Under the pieces are notes generated by a model. That model saw only the letters and a program-made list of their open reading frames with translations. It had not been told where the DNA came from and did no database searches. From the NCBI GenBank assembly GCA_964397655.1, contig CAYNKA010000005.1, positions 124,001-188,000 on the forward strand: a stretch of DNA of 64,000 nt. The letters run 5' to 3'. Within the stretch, counting starts at the first letter, position 1. The number at the start of each line of letters is the position of its first letter. Of this stretch, positions 16,498 to 25,271 are shown piece after piece. The DNA is from CAYNKA01 sp964397655 (GTDB lineage: Bacteria > Spirochaetota > Spirochaetia > DTKZ01). A program made the position numbers and the translations under genes.

Positions 16498-17937
16498 ATG
16501 AAACACCTCGTGCTGATCAATCCCGTCGGCCGTAGAAGCGGTTACATGCTGAGCAGGTTCTCGCGCTTCCCCCCCCTCGGTCTCGCCTACGCGGCGGCGG
16601 TCACTCCGAAAGGCTGGGACGTCAGGATACTCGACGAGAATTTCGGCCCGGCGGAACTCGTCGACGCCGACCTCGTCGGCATCACCGCCTTCACGAGCAG
16701 CATCGGCAGGGCCTACGAGATCGCCGCCGACTACCGTCGCAGAAGGATCCCCGTGGTCATGGGCGGCATCCACGCGTCCATGCTGCCCGAGGAAGTACTC
16801 CTTCACGCGGACGCGGTCGTCGCGGGCGAGGTCGAGGGGATATGGGCCAAGGTAATCGAGGATTTCGAGCGCGGAAACATGAAGGGAATCTATCGGGGCC
16901 CCATCGTGGACCTCTCGACCTTCGACGTTCTCCCCCGCAGGGATCTTCTCCATCCCGGCTACCTCTGGAACTCGATCCAGACCTCCCGCGGATGCCCCTT
17001 CGAATGCAGTTTTTGTTCGGTTTCGCGCTACCTCGGGAGGGTCTACCGCCAGAGACCGGCTGAAGCGGTTCTGCGGGAGCTGGAAACCATCGAGAGCGAC
17101 TACATCTTTTTTCTCGACGACAACCTCGTAGGGTATTCCGAGGCGAGCAGAAGGCGGGCTCTCGATATTTTCGAAGGCATGAAGAAACGAGGCATGCGGA
17201 AGAAGTGGTGGATGCAGGCTTCCATCAACGTGGCCGACGACGAGGCCGTTCTCCGAGCCGCCGCTGAAGCGGGCTGCGCCTACGTCTTCATCGGGTTCGA
17301 GACGACGCATCCGGACTCCCTCCGGGAGATGCGCAAGGGCGTGAATCTCAAGACAGGCGTGGAGAACTACGCCGCGGTCGTGGAAAGGCTCCACCGGTAC
17401 GGAATCGCCGTGCTCGGGGCCTTCATCGTGGGGAACGACGGTGAGAGCCCCGAGTATTACCGAGAACTCGCCGACTTCATCATCCGGGCCGGCGTCGACA
17501 TCGTCCAGATCAGCATCCTGACACCCCTGCCGGGAACCGCCCTCATGGAAAAGGTCGTAAAAGAAGACAGGCTCCTTTTCCGAGACTTCCCCGCGGACTG
17601 GGAAAAATTCCGATTCTCCTACCTCACCCATGAACCCGAGGGGATCGATCCCTCCGCGGTCTACACCGGGGACAATTCCATCAAGAAACGGCTCTACTCC
17701 TTCCCCTATTACCCCTACCGCCTGCTCAAGTCGCTCGTGAGCCTCAGGAATCCGGGCACCGCATACATCGTCTACAAGCTGAACGAAGCCTTGAAGAGAA
17801 GCTGGAGGAACTCCCACTACAGGAAACTCTACCGCGACGACTTCGGGGCGGCTCCTGCCGCTACCCTCGGGGCGGCTCCCGCCGCTACCTTCGGGGCGGC
17901 TCCTGCGGATCGGAACGAAGGCGAGGAAAAAGCATGA
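16498..17937 (+). CDS. B12-binding-domain radical SAM protein
   Basis: 479 residues. The N-terminal cobalamin-binding-like domain (about 1-140; MKHLVLINPVGRRSGYMLSR, VVMGGIHASMLPEE) lacks an obvious DxHxxG. The radical SAM core (about 155-390) carries the 4Fe-4S motif in SRGCPFECSFCSV. The C-terminal region of about 90 residues contains YSFPYYPYRLLKSLVSL and ends in a low-complexity tail made by a 24-base DNA repeat. Family members do methylations, cyclisations and rearrangements in lipid, tetrapyrrole and natural-product pathways; the substrate is unknown. Its stop overlaps the start of a methyltransferase gene (ATGA), implying a two-enzyme pathway. Confidence 0.88.
   Translation: MKHLVLINPVGRRSGYMLSRFSRFPPLGLAYAAAVTPKGWDVRILDENFGPAELVDADLVGITAFTSSIGRAYEIAADYRRRRIPVVMGGIHASMLPEEVLLHADAVVAGEVEGIWAKVIEDFERGNMKGIYRGPIVDLSTFDVLPRRDLLHPGYLWNSIQTSRGCPFECSFCSVSRYLGRVYRQRPAEAVLRELETIESDYIFFLDDNLVGYSEASRRRALDIFEGMKKRGMRKKWWMQASINVADDEAVLRAAAEAGCAYVFIGFETTHPDSLREMRKGVNLKTGVENYAAVVERLHRYGIAVLGAFIVGNDGESPEYYRELADFIIRAGVDIVQISILTPLPGTALMEKVVKEDRLLFRDFPADWEKFRFSYLTHEPEGIDPSAVYTGDNSIKKRLYSFPYYPYRLLKSLVSLRNPGTAYIVYKLNEALKRSWRNSHYRKLYRDDFGAAPAATLGAAPAATFGAAPADRNEGEEKA
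17842..17910 (+). repeat. 24-bp in-frame tandem repeat in the radical SAM gene
   Basis: Nearly three copies of a 24-bp unit (17842-17865, 17866-17889, then a partial copy to 17910) encode repeated F/LGAAPAAT. Copy-number change would alter only the disordered C-terminal tail and leave the downstream overlap intact. Confidence 0.85.
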
Positions 17938-18737
17938 GCATCGACTACATCATGGAAAGCGACGAAGAGATCCTCCGACTCGACAGGAAGACAGAGGAAA
18001 ACACGGTAAGGATCCAGGCGAGGAAGGCGGGGCTCGCGCCTGGCATGAGGGTGGCCGACGTCTGCTGCGGCTCGGGAAAGACGACTTCGATTCTTCGCGA
18101 AGCCGTCGGCGAAGGAGGCTCGGCCGTCGGCATCGACGGATCCGCCGAGCGGATAGCTCACGCGCAGAAGACCTACGGGAACGCGAGTACGGTCTTCGTC
18201 CGGAGGGACATCAGATCGGACCTCGGCGACCTCGGAACCTTCGATTTCGTCTGGGTCAGGTTCATACTTGAGTACTTCAGGCAGGAGGCGCGGGACGTGG
18301 TACGCGGCCTCGGGAGGATCGTGAAACCCGGCGGCGTCCTCTGTCTCATCGACCTCGACCACAACTGCCTGAATCACTGGAAGCTTCCGCCCAGACTGGA
18401 GAAAGCCCTGGTCTCGTCGATCGGTCAGCTCGAATCGAAGGGGAATTTCGATCCTTATGCAGGAAGAAAGCTCTATTCCCACCTGTTCGAGCTCGGTTAC
18501 CGGGACATCGGCGCGGACGCGGGCGCCCATCACCTCATCTACGGGAAGCTTCGCGACACGGACGCCTTCAACTGGATCAAGAAGATCGAAGTGCTTTCGA
18601 AAAGGCTGGAGATCGAAATCCCGGGCTACGGGTCGGCCGAGGAATTCAAGGAGGATTTCAGGAAATTCTTCTCCGATCCGGGTCGGTTCACCTACACTCC
18701 CGTGATCGCCTGCTGGGGCCGAAGGCCCGAGGCCTAG
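17934..18737 (+). CDS. Class I SAM-dependent methyltransferase
   Basis: 267 residues. Motif I is VADVCCGSGKTT near residue 40, the acidic residue after strand 2 is AVGIDGS, and the later motif is IVKPGGVLCLIDLDH near 130. The C-terminal part (HLFELGYRDIGADAG) is variable and probably sets substrate choice. It transfers a methyl group from S-adenosylmethionine to an unknown acceptor. Start and the radical SAM stop overlap as ATGA, so it likely acts in the same pathway. It converges on the HD-GYP gene with only 19 bases between the stops and no clear terminator. Confidence 0.85.
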   Translation: MSIDYIMESDEEILRLDRKTEENTVRIQARKAGLAPGMRVADVCCGSGKTTSILREAVGEGGSAVGIDGSAERIAHAQKTYGNASTVFVRRDIRSDLGDLGTFDFVWVRFILEYFRQEARDVVRGLGRIVKPGGVLCLIDLDHNCLNHWKLPPRLEKALVSSIGQLESKGNFDPYAGRKLYSHLFELGYRDIGADAGAHHLIYGKLRDTDAFNWIKKIEVLSKRLEIEIPGYGSAEEFKEDFRKFFSDPGRFTYTPVIACWGRRPEA

Positions 18738-18756
18738 GACCCGCGGTGCTCGGTCT

Positions 18757-20700
18757 TCAGGAGAATGACAACCCGTTGTTCCTTTCCTGGTAGACGATGA
18801 AGGCGTTCACGACGACGGGATCGAGGTGCTTTCCGCTTTCCTGCCTGAGGACCGCGACCGCGTCCTTGAATTCCATCGGATCGCGGTAATGACGCTTCGC
18901 GGTAATGGCCTCGAAGAAGTCCGCCACGGCGATGATGCGGGCACCGAGCGGAATGTCGTCGCCGCGAAGCCCCCGCGGATACCCGGACCCGTCCACGCGC
19001 TCGTGGTGGGAACCCGCGATGAGCGGGACTTCGCGGTAGATGCCCTCGAAATTGACCTGATTCAGGATGTTCTCGGTCTTGGCCGCGTGGGTCTTGATCT
19101 CCTCGCGTTCGGATTCCGAGAGCGGTCCTTCCTTCTTGAGGATCGAATCCCTTATGCCTATCTTCCCGTAGTCGTGGAGCTGGGAGGCGACGCGGATCAT
19201 CTCCGTGTACTCTCGCGGGAGGTTGAGTTCCCTGCAGATCCCGAGCGCGTACTCCGTCACCTTCTCCGAATGACCGGCGGTGAGGAAGTCCCTGGCGTCG
19301 ATGCTCGCGGCGAGGGTCTTGAGAACCGAGCGGAACTGCCGTTCCTGCTCCTCGATGAGCAGGGCGTTGTTGATGCTGATGCCGACTTCCGGCGTTATTC
19401 CCATGAGCAGGTTGATGTCCCTCTGCAGGAGGGGACGCTTCGTCATGACGTTGTCTACCGCGAGGACGCCGAGGCACGAGTCCTCGTAGAGGATGGGGCA
19501 GCAGATGAAGGATTTCGAGCCCATGCGACGGACGAACTCCATGCTGTGCTCCGAAAAACTGTCCGCGATCCTCTCCACGTCGTTCACGAGGAAGGGCTTC
19601 CGCTCGCGGTAACAGACAACGAAGGTCCCCCGAGAATCGGGCTTGTCGAGATGGAAGCTGGCGTTCTTGACGACCTCGAAAAGATCCCCTTCGTAGCCGT
19701 ATCCGATCCTGAACTCGAGCCGGCTCTTGTCCCGGTTCGCGAGGAGGATGAGACCCCGGTCGAAGTCGAGATGCTTCTTCATGACGTCGATGACGCCGGC
19801 GAGTATCGTATCGACCTGGATGTGCTTGCTGATCGCCTGACCTATCTCGTTCACGATCAGAGCGTGGTTGTAATTGTAGGTGACGTTCTCGAAGAGCCGG
19901 TCGGAGGACGACCGGAGGTTGTCCAATGCCGCGACCAACTCCTTCTTGCCGAGGTGTTCGCCGTACACCGTGAACCCGAGGATGAGGAGCAGGAGGGCCG
20001 TGGCCATGTATCCGTGGGGCTGGGCCGGGAAGGCGAAATAGCCGAAGGCGAAGACGACGACTCCGACCGCGGCCGCGACGTTGCGGATCTTCTTGAACCG
20101 GATCGCCCGCGACTCCTCCCAGGATACGTCGTACCTGCATGCGGAGTCCCCGCGGAAGATGCACTGGGGATGCTCTATCTTCACTCTTCGGTAATTGAAC
20201 ATCCGGACGATGGCCTCGAAATAGCCGATCCGGTTCTCGCACTGGTACGGCTTCTCCCTTACGCCCTCGTTCGGCGTCACCGTGATCATGATCGAATTGT
20301 TGCGCAGCTTCTTCGATTCGTATTTCGACGACCTCGTGAATCCGCCGGCGATCCGTTCCACGATCTCGAAGACCTTCGCGGGCCCCAGGAAGCCGAGGAC
20401 GTAGCGTTTCATCGTCCCGAGGGCCTCGGGCGAGGCGGTATAGAGGCCCGCCTCTCTGGCGATGTGGGGATTCCTCGTCATCTTGACGAGCTTCTCGTAG
20501 AAGCGATCGACCTGGGACTGGGTGAACCAATGCTCCTCGTCGTCCACCTGATAGAGCTCCATTCCCGCGTATTGGAGCAGCTCCATGAGGTTGACGTAGG
20601 AGTAACGGCTCTTAATCATTTTCACGTAGGTATGGATGATGATGCTGTTGTAGAGGGCGGGTTCGACTTGAAGTACTGTTTCGCGGCTTTCAGGAGTCAT
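18757..20700 (-). CDS. HD-GYP c-di-GMP phosphodiesterase with membrane and GAF domains
   Basis: 647 residues. The N-terminal domain (about 1-200) is of uncertain family; its end, HPQCIFRGDSACRYDVSWEE, with paired Cys resembles a V4R-like or other small-ligand sensor region. Two membrane helices follow (about 207-250), then a GAF domain (about 285-435) and a C-terminal HD-GYP domain (about 450-640) with LHDYGKIGI (H509, D510) and HHERVDGSGYPRGL. HD-GYP proteins hydrolyse the second messenger cyclic di-GMP. The gene overlaps the end of the double-PilZ gene upstream by 11 bases, putting a c-di-GMP degrader and a likely c-di-GMP receptor in one operon. Confidence 0.9.
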   Translation of the reverse strand: MTPESRETVLQVEPALYNSIIIHTYVKMIKSRYSYVNLMELLQYAGMELYQVDDEEHWFTQSQVDRFYEKLVKMTRNPHIAREAGLYTASPEALGTMKRYVLGFLGPAKVFEIVERIAGGFTRSSKYESKKLRNNSIMITVTPNEGVREKPYQCENRIGYFEAIVRMFNYRRVKIEHPQCIFRGDSACRYDVSWEESRAIRFKKIRNVAAAVGVVVFAFGYFAFPAQPHGYMATALLLLILGFTVYGEHLGKKELVAALDNLRSSSDRLFENVTYNYNHALIVNEIGQAISKHIQVDTILAGVIDVMKKHLDFDRGLILLANRDKSRLEFRIGYGYEGDLFEVVKNASFHLDKPDSRGTFVVCYRERKPFLVNDVERIADSFSEHSMEFVRRMGSKSFICCPILYEDSCLGVLAVDNVMTKRPLLQRDINLLMGITPEVGISINNALLIEEQERQFRSVLKTLAASIDARDFLTAGHSEKVTEYALGICRELNLPREYTEMIRVASQLHDYGKIGIRDSILKKEGPLSESEREEIKTHAAKTENILNQVNFEGIYREVPLIAGSHHERVDGSGYPRGLRGDDIPLGARIIAVADFFEAITAKRHYRDPMEFKDAVAVLRQESGKHLDPVVVNAFIVYQERNNGLSFS

Positions 20701-22810
20701 GCTTCACCCGTTTGAAAATCGTGTCCATCGCTCTGAAGTAGCCATCGAGATGACGCATATTCAGGACCCATAGGGTGTATTTTTTCTCGTAGGGCATTTC
20801 GTTTTCCTCCATGTAGTCTACAGGATAAACGAGAACTGGGAAATCCGTCTGCCGGAAGCGCCGGCGCAGATGGCTCAGGCAGGAACGCAGAAGCGCGGGC
20901 GGCAGGCCTTCCCCGTCGACGACGATGACGTGGATGCAGTTCGTCAGATTCGAGAGGTTCAGCCCCATGTCGGATACCGTCACCATGATGACGGCCTTCA
21001 GCGAATCGTCCTTCTGGAGCGAGAACACGTGCCGCTCCCGCCTGAAGCCGAGCAGGGAGAATTCCCTCGAAAGGTCCTCCCCGGCGTCGGAGTCCGCCTT
21101 GAGGTCGAGCGCGTCGAGCATGAGCCCCGAGGACACGCTCTCGTAGCAGCGCTCGAGTTCCTCCAGGTCCTTTTCATGGACGGGGTACAACTGGAACGGC
21201 TGCTCAACGGAGGCCGCGTCGTCCTCTCCCAGGTGGAAATAAGCGAAGGTGTCGAGCGAGGAACCCTTCGGCGTCGCGATCTCCCTCGCCACGCCGCCGA
21301 AGACCCTGCTCGGGAAACGGTTGTCGGGCCGGTAGTAGCACATGACGTAATCCATGTGGGTGGAATGATGGGAAGAGAACTCGTTCACGTAGTATCCGAC
21401 CTGATCGAGTACGGAGACCCCCGCCATGCCGTGGCCGTCCCGTGACGCCGCGTGATGATGTATGAGCCATGCGTTCGAGTAATAGCGGATCATCGACATG
21501 TGGCCGAAAAGCGTCCCCTTGTCCTGAAACACGAAGTGCCGCGCGATCGAAGGATTCCGAAGGTAGAGCTTCTCGTAGGTTCTCTTGAATTCCTCCTTGT
21601 TCGTCTTCATGGCCGCGTATTTGGACGGATAGATGAAGCCGCTTTCGAAGAAGAATTTCCAGAGCTCGTCGACGTCCACCTGATTGCAGACGTAGGAATT
21701 GCGGTTCATCGACTGGTGGAGGAGAGCCGAGAGCCTGGTCTGGTCCTCCAGTTCGAGATCGAGGAAGACGAACCCGCACTTCACCACGCTTTCGCCGTTT
21801 TCGGTCCTTATGATGTTCCGGTAGAGGACCTGAGCCGAAAACCTGATGATGAAATGGTTGGCTATCTCGAGCGATGCTTCGGCCACGATGAGGCCCGGGA
21901 GGAGGACCGAATTGTCGTAGAATTCCTCGACCGAGAAACCCGAGCTCGAAAGGTCGACGAGCTGGAGATTGACCCTCCTGCCCGTGAGCGGATGGAGGAA
22001 ATTCACGTTCGGCGTGGGCGTGAGCCGGTGGCGAAGGCACCGGAATTCCCTGGCCTTGAACCTCCTCAGGTTGCCCGAGTTCGGGGCGAGCACGAAGCTG
22101 CGCCGCGCCTCGGAAATGCCCTGACGCACCACCACGCATTCGCCCGAATAGACGATGCCGCCGTCTCTCCTGAAGATGATGAGTGCGGGAAGATCCGGAT
22201 TGATGAGCCTGAAGGGAAGGCCGCCGGAGTTCGAGAGCTCAACCCGGAAGGCGGCGGCGCTGAAATCGACGAGCGTGCCGGTATAGGACAGCCCGTTCTG
22301 CAGGAATTCGACGTCGACGCCCTCGCAGGCGTTCCGTCTCACGTTTCTGCATTTCTTCTCGTAGCCGAAGTCGGGGATGCGGAACACTGCGCCCGCCGAG
22401 TCGAGCCGCACGACTTCGGGATTCACGACGACGAGATTCCTGCCGTCGCTCAGGAAGAAATGATCGAGCGCGTAGGGCTTGAGGGCTGTCGTCGAGATCC
22501 CGGGAGGCGACCATCGGCATTCGACCTTGTCATCATCGCAGGGTTGGGGCACGGCTTTGAAGGTGAGGAGGTTCCCGTATTTCCTGTGCCGAAAACTGAC
22601 GAAAATCGTACCTTCCCGGAAATTGAGGAAATTCAGGAGATTGACGAGATCCTTTCGCTTTATCCGTCTTCCTTCCTCGATCATCGTTTCCGGAAGGTTC
22701 GTTTCCACAGTTTCGACTTTGATTTCCACACCGCACCTGCACAAACGGGAGAACTCATCGAGGCGTCCTCGAAAATCATCATTCTGAACCAAGCAGAAAT
22801 TTCTATCCAT
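20690..22810 (-). CDS. Double-PilZ protein with acyltransferase-like C-terminus
   Basis: 706 residues. Two PilZ-like domains are visible. The first (about 157-240) has RNVRR then LVDFSAAAFRVEL, with Ala in place of the conserved Gly. The second (about 262-365) has RCLRHR then LVDLSSSGFSVEEF, matching RxxxR and D-x-S-x-x-G of c-di-GMP binders. The C-terminal 330 residues (from about 380; TYEKLYLRNPSIARHFVFQD, GHMSMIRYYSNAWLIHHHAA) look like a GNAT-type acyltransferase fold, an assignment made from pattern only. It is likely a c-di-GMP-controlled effector, paired with the HD-GYP enzyme encoded downstream. Confidence 0.8.
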   Translation of the reverse strand: MDRNFCLVQNDDFRGRLDEFSRLCRCGVEIKVETVETNLPETMIEEGRRIKRKDLVNLLNFLNFREGTIFVSFRHRKYGNLLTFKAVPQPCDDDKVECRWSPPGISTTALKPYALDHFFLSDGRNLVVVNPEVVRLDSAGAVFRIPDFGYEKKCRNVRRNACEGVDVEFLQNGLSYTGTLVDFSAAAFRVELSNSGGLPFRLINPDLPALIIFRRDGGIVYSGECVVVRQGISEARRSFVLAPNSGNLRRFKAREFRCLRHRLTPTPNVNFLHPLTGRRVNLQLVDLSSSGFSVEEFYDNSVLLPGLIVAEASLEIANHFIIRFSAQVLYRNIIRTENGESVVKCGFVFLDLELEDQTRLSALLHQSMNRNSYVCNQVDVDELWKFFFESGFIYPSKYAAMKTNKEEFKRTYEKLYLRNPSIARHFVFQDKGTLFGHMSMIRYYSNAWLIHHHAASRDGHGMAGVSVLDQVGYYVNEFSSHHSTHMDYVMCYYRPDNRFPSRVFGGVAREIATPKGSSLDTFAYFHLGEDDAASVEQPFQLYPVHEKDLEELERCYESVSSGLMLDALDLKADSDAGEDLSREFSLLGFRRERHVFSLQKDDSLKAVIMVTVSDMGLNLSNLTNCIHVIVVDGEGLPPALLRSCLSHLRRRFRQTDFPVLVYPVDYMEENEMPYEKKYTLWVLNMRHLDGYFRAMDTIFKRVKHDS

Positions 22811-23058
22811 GTACGGTCGGGAGTTTTTAAATAGCCTTGGTTCAAGATGACAATTCCGAAAGAACCTCCCTTATCATTTCGACAGGATCATTGTACCATA
22901 TAAGAACAATCCGAGAAAATAAATCGAAAATGGGAACCCGACGGCCTTTCGCCGGTCCCGGGCACCCTTCGCTTCTGAATATGCCGGCCGCTCTCCGGTC
23001 GATATTCGTTTCAAGGGAAATCTGGTATGATTGCGGGAAGACAGGTCGGGAAACCTGC

Positions 23059-23577
23059 ATGGAAATCAACATAGCAATCGAAACATACAGCGACATATTC
23101 TCGGACTTCGACAACAGAGACTTCAAGGTCCGGGCGCTGTCCAAAGATTTTCTCGAAGAGCTTCATGTCAGGCTTCGTAGGATCGGGGCGAAGACGGAAC
23201 TGAAAATCGTGTTCCAGATTCCGGCCACGCGCCGGGACCGGGAATCCGAGCGGCTCATCATCGAGCGGCTTCGGGGATTCTACATCGAGCGGAGAACCCA
23301 TTACGAGCGCGAAAGCCGAATCGCCAGGATGAGGGCGGTCGTCTATGTCTCGATCGGTCTCCTGCTCATGGCCGCGGCGGACCTCCTCGTGAAGCGATTC
23401 ACGGCGTCCTCGCTCTTCAATGATTTTCTCCTCATCCCTTCCTGGTTCTTCGTGTGGAGCGGCTTCGACATCCTCGCGAAACGGGGCGAAACCCGAGGAA
23501 AGAAGAAATACTACGACGCGCTCGCCCTCTCGGCCACGGAGTTCGAGAGCGCGGAAGTGCGACAGGGAATGGAATAA
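23059..23577 (+). CDS. Two-helix membrane protein of unknown function
   Basis: 172 residues from the ATG at 23059 (MEINIAIETYSDIFSDFDNR). A cytoplasmic N-terminal domain of about 90 residues is followed by two membrane helices (VVYVSIGLLLMAAADLLV; FNDFLLIPSWFFVWSGFDIL) and a short tail. No family recognised. The open frame extends upstream to 22837, but that part overlaps the promoter region of the divergent PilZ gene and looks non-coding. A TATGAT hexamer at 23026-23031 may be its -10. It converges on the gene ending at 23592. Confidence 0.65.
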   Translation: MEINIAIETYSDIFSDFDNRDFKVRALSKDFLEELHVRLRRIGAKTELKIVFQIPATRRDRESERLIIERLRGFYIERRTHYERESRIARMRAVVYVSIGLLLMAAADLLVKRFTASSLFNDFLLIPSWFFVWSGFDILAKRGETRGKKKYYDALALSATEFESAEVRQGME

Positions 23578-23591
23578 CGCCGAGGACTCGT

Positions 23592-24452
23592 TTACCGCTT
23601 TTCTCCGAAATACGCATTGAAGTACTGCCGGGTCTTGGAGGATTGGTCCGCCTTCAGGAGTCCGGCTCCGCTCAGCCCGGAGCGAAGATCCTCGAATATT
23701 TTGTCTGTCTCGCTGCGGTATTTGACGAGCCCCGTGAACGCGAGTTCGACGAGGTATTTCCCCGTCGGCGGGAAGAACCAGACCGCAAGTCCAGACTCGA
23801 CGATCGCGCCCTTGAGCCTCGAGGCCGCAGGATGCATGAGTTCGGCGTCGACGGAATACATGGAGGCCGTGCCGGGAATCTCGACTTTTCCGGCCTTTTT
23901 TATCACCGGCTCGATCTGCCCGTACAGCCTCGGGCTTTTCTTTCCGATGAAGGCCCAAAGCGTCTCGATGGTCCAAGCCGAAGGCCTGACGTCGAATTCC
24001 TCGTCCTTGAATTTTATGTCCGAGGATATCGAATATTCCGGGATGCCGAAATAATCCATCTCGTATTTCTTCGAAGACGCTTTCTCGAGGTCGAGCAGTC
24101 CTTCGGGAGAAGCCGCCCGTGCCTTTACCGTTATCTGTCCGCTTCGCACGCGTATGATGAGGTTGCTTTTTTCCAGCCCCGACTCCCGGGAATCCACGTA
24201 GATGCCCGGCTTCGGTTTTTTCAATTCTCCTATCTTGGCGAATTTTGCGAGACGTTCGACGATCGAAGACTTGAATGTCTTCGCCAAATCACCTTCCTTC
24301 AAACCCGGTACTTCGATCATGAAGTGGTATTCGACGGTTTGGTCTGGTCGGGCGAATTTCTCCGCGAGACTTTCAGCCTTTTGCTGCGGGAAGGCAGGCG
24401 CGCTCACCCATATCGACAAGGCGATGAAAAGCGATGAAATCATCCGGCGCAT
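23592..24452 (-). CDS. Exported protein of unknown function
   Basis: 286 residues. The start at 24452 has AAGGAGGAG upstream; a frame extension to 24497 lacks one. Signal peptide MRRMISSLFIALSIWVSAPA precedes AFPQQKAESL, predicting periplasmic export. The body is a mixed alpha/beta domain (VEYHFMIEVPGLKEGDLAKT; LIIRVRSGQITVKARAAS; KKYEMDYFGIPEYSISSDIK). The alternating charged strands are faintly like CYTH/triphosphate-tunnel folds, but the ExExK signature is missing, so I leave it unassigned. Single gene with its own promoter downstream of cheD. Confidence 0.7.
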   Translation of the reverse strand: MRRMISSLFIALSIWVSAPAFPQQKAESLAEKFARPDQTVEYHFMIEVPGLKEGDLAKTFKSSIVERLAKFAKIGELKKPKPGIYVDSRESGLEKSNLIIRVRSGQITVKARAASPEGLLDLEKASSKKYEMDYFGIPEYSISSDIKFKDEEFDVRPSAWTIETLWAFIGKKSPRLYGQIEPVIKKAGKVEIPGTASMYSVDAELMHPAASRLKGAIVESGLAVWFFPPTGKYLVELAFTGLVKYRSETDKIFEDLRSGLSGAGLLKADQSSKTRQYFNAYFGEKR

Positions 24453-24500
24453 CGGATCTCCTCCTTGTTTTCCGAAGAGAAAACGGCTTTCGTTCAACGA

Positions 24501-24529
24501 ATTGTAGGGGGTATCAGGGCCGGCGCAAA
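24501..24529 (-). promoter_or_regulatory. Putative promoter for the exported-protein gene
   Basis: Minus strand: -35 TTTGCG (24524-24529), 17-base spacer, -10 TACAAT (24501-24506), about 50 bases before the ATG at 24452. Confidence 0.45.
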
Positions 24530-24535
24530 ACTAGA

Positions 24536-24561
24536 AAGATTTTTTTTCTCCTATAAATCTT
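24536..24561 (-). terminator. Possible weak terminator after cheD
   Basis: AAGATTT/AAATCTT stem (7 bp, AT-rich) with a 12-base loop starts 17 bases after the cheD stop and is followed by TTCTAGTTTT on the minus strand. The low stem GC makes it a weak candidate. Confidence 0.35.
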
Positions 24562-24578
24562 CTTTTCACGGCTTCGTC

Positions 24579-25178
24579 TCAGAACAGGGTGATCTCCCCT
24601 TCCCTGATTTCCGGCTTCTCGACGCTCCTCTTCCAGTAGCGATGCTCCTTTTCCTCGATCTTGTCGAGCACGCTGGATTTGATGTAGCGCCGGAGGACCT
24701 TGAATGTGTCGGTCTCGAAATAGACGACCCTTCCCCGTTCGCCGCCCAGGTCCTCGGAGACGATGGGGATGTTCTCCGTCTTGAGATACTCGCGGATGAA
24801 GCGTTGGTTGATTTCGTGGATGCAGAAGAAATTGTCCTTCGACGGCCCGGATTTGAGAACGACGGTCGCTCCCCCGAAAACCTTCGCCTTGAGCCTTCTC
24901 CTGTCGGCGCCGAGATGCACCATGTCGTTGATGAGAAGCTCCATGGCCGCGATGCCGTAACGGCCCGCGTCGGTATGGGTGTGAGGCAGGGTTCGCGAAT
25001 ACCTCGGGGCCGCCAGGAGGAAATGGTTGAGGCCGGCAACTCCCGTTCCCGGATCGTACAGGCATGCCGCCACGCACGAGCCGAGAAGCGTCTGAATGAC
25101 GACCGGATTCTTCGAAGAATATCGGCCGCCGGGCTGAACTACGTGTTTTTCCAGGCCGGGAGGCGCTTCATATCCCAC
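24579..25178 (-). CDS. cheD: Chemoreceptor glutamine deamidase CheD
   Basis: 199 residues, GTG start with GAGGAAG upstream. The catalytic Cys lies in TLLGSCVAACLYDP and the His in GVAGLNHFLL; RYGIAAMELLINDMV and LKAKVFGGATVV are further family blocks. CheD deamidates glutamines on methyl-accepting chemotaxis receptors and works with CheC in adaptation. No other chemotaxis gene is in the window. It lies downstream of the B3/B4-domain gene and the small barrel gene in the same direction, 93 bases after the latter. Confidence 0.93.
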   Translation of the reverse strand: MGYEAPPGLEKHVVQPGGRYSSKNPVVIQTLLGSCVAACLYDPGTGVAGLNHFLLAAPRYSRTLPHTHTDAGRYGIAAMELLINDMVHLGADRRRLKAKVFGGATVVLKSGPSKDNFFCIHEINQRFIREYLKTENIPIVSEDLGGERGRVVYFETDTFKVLRRYIKSSVLDKIEEKEHRYWKRSVEKPEIREGEITLF

Positions 25179-25271
25179 TTTTTTTCTTCCTCTCGCACTC
25201 GTTCCGCCGGAAGTGCGATCGTTTCAATCCTAATGCTTTCCTCCGCGCAATTCAAATTCACGACTCGGGAA

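Noticed and set aside
17842..17910. CRISPR-like repeat
   Set aside because: Units are directly adjacent, in frame and coding; there are no spacers.
22811..22930. c-di-GMP riboswitch before the PilZ gene
   Set aside because: I looked for the conserved core of known c-di-GMP riboswitch classes and did not find it; only a loose GGGAGG/CTCCC pairing is seen.
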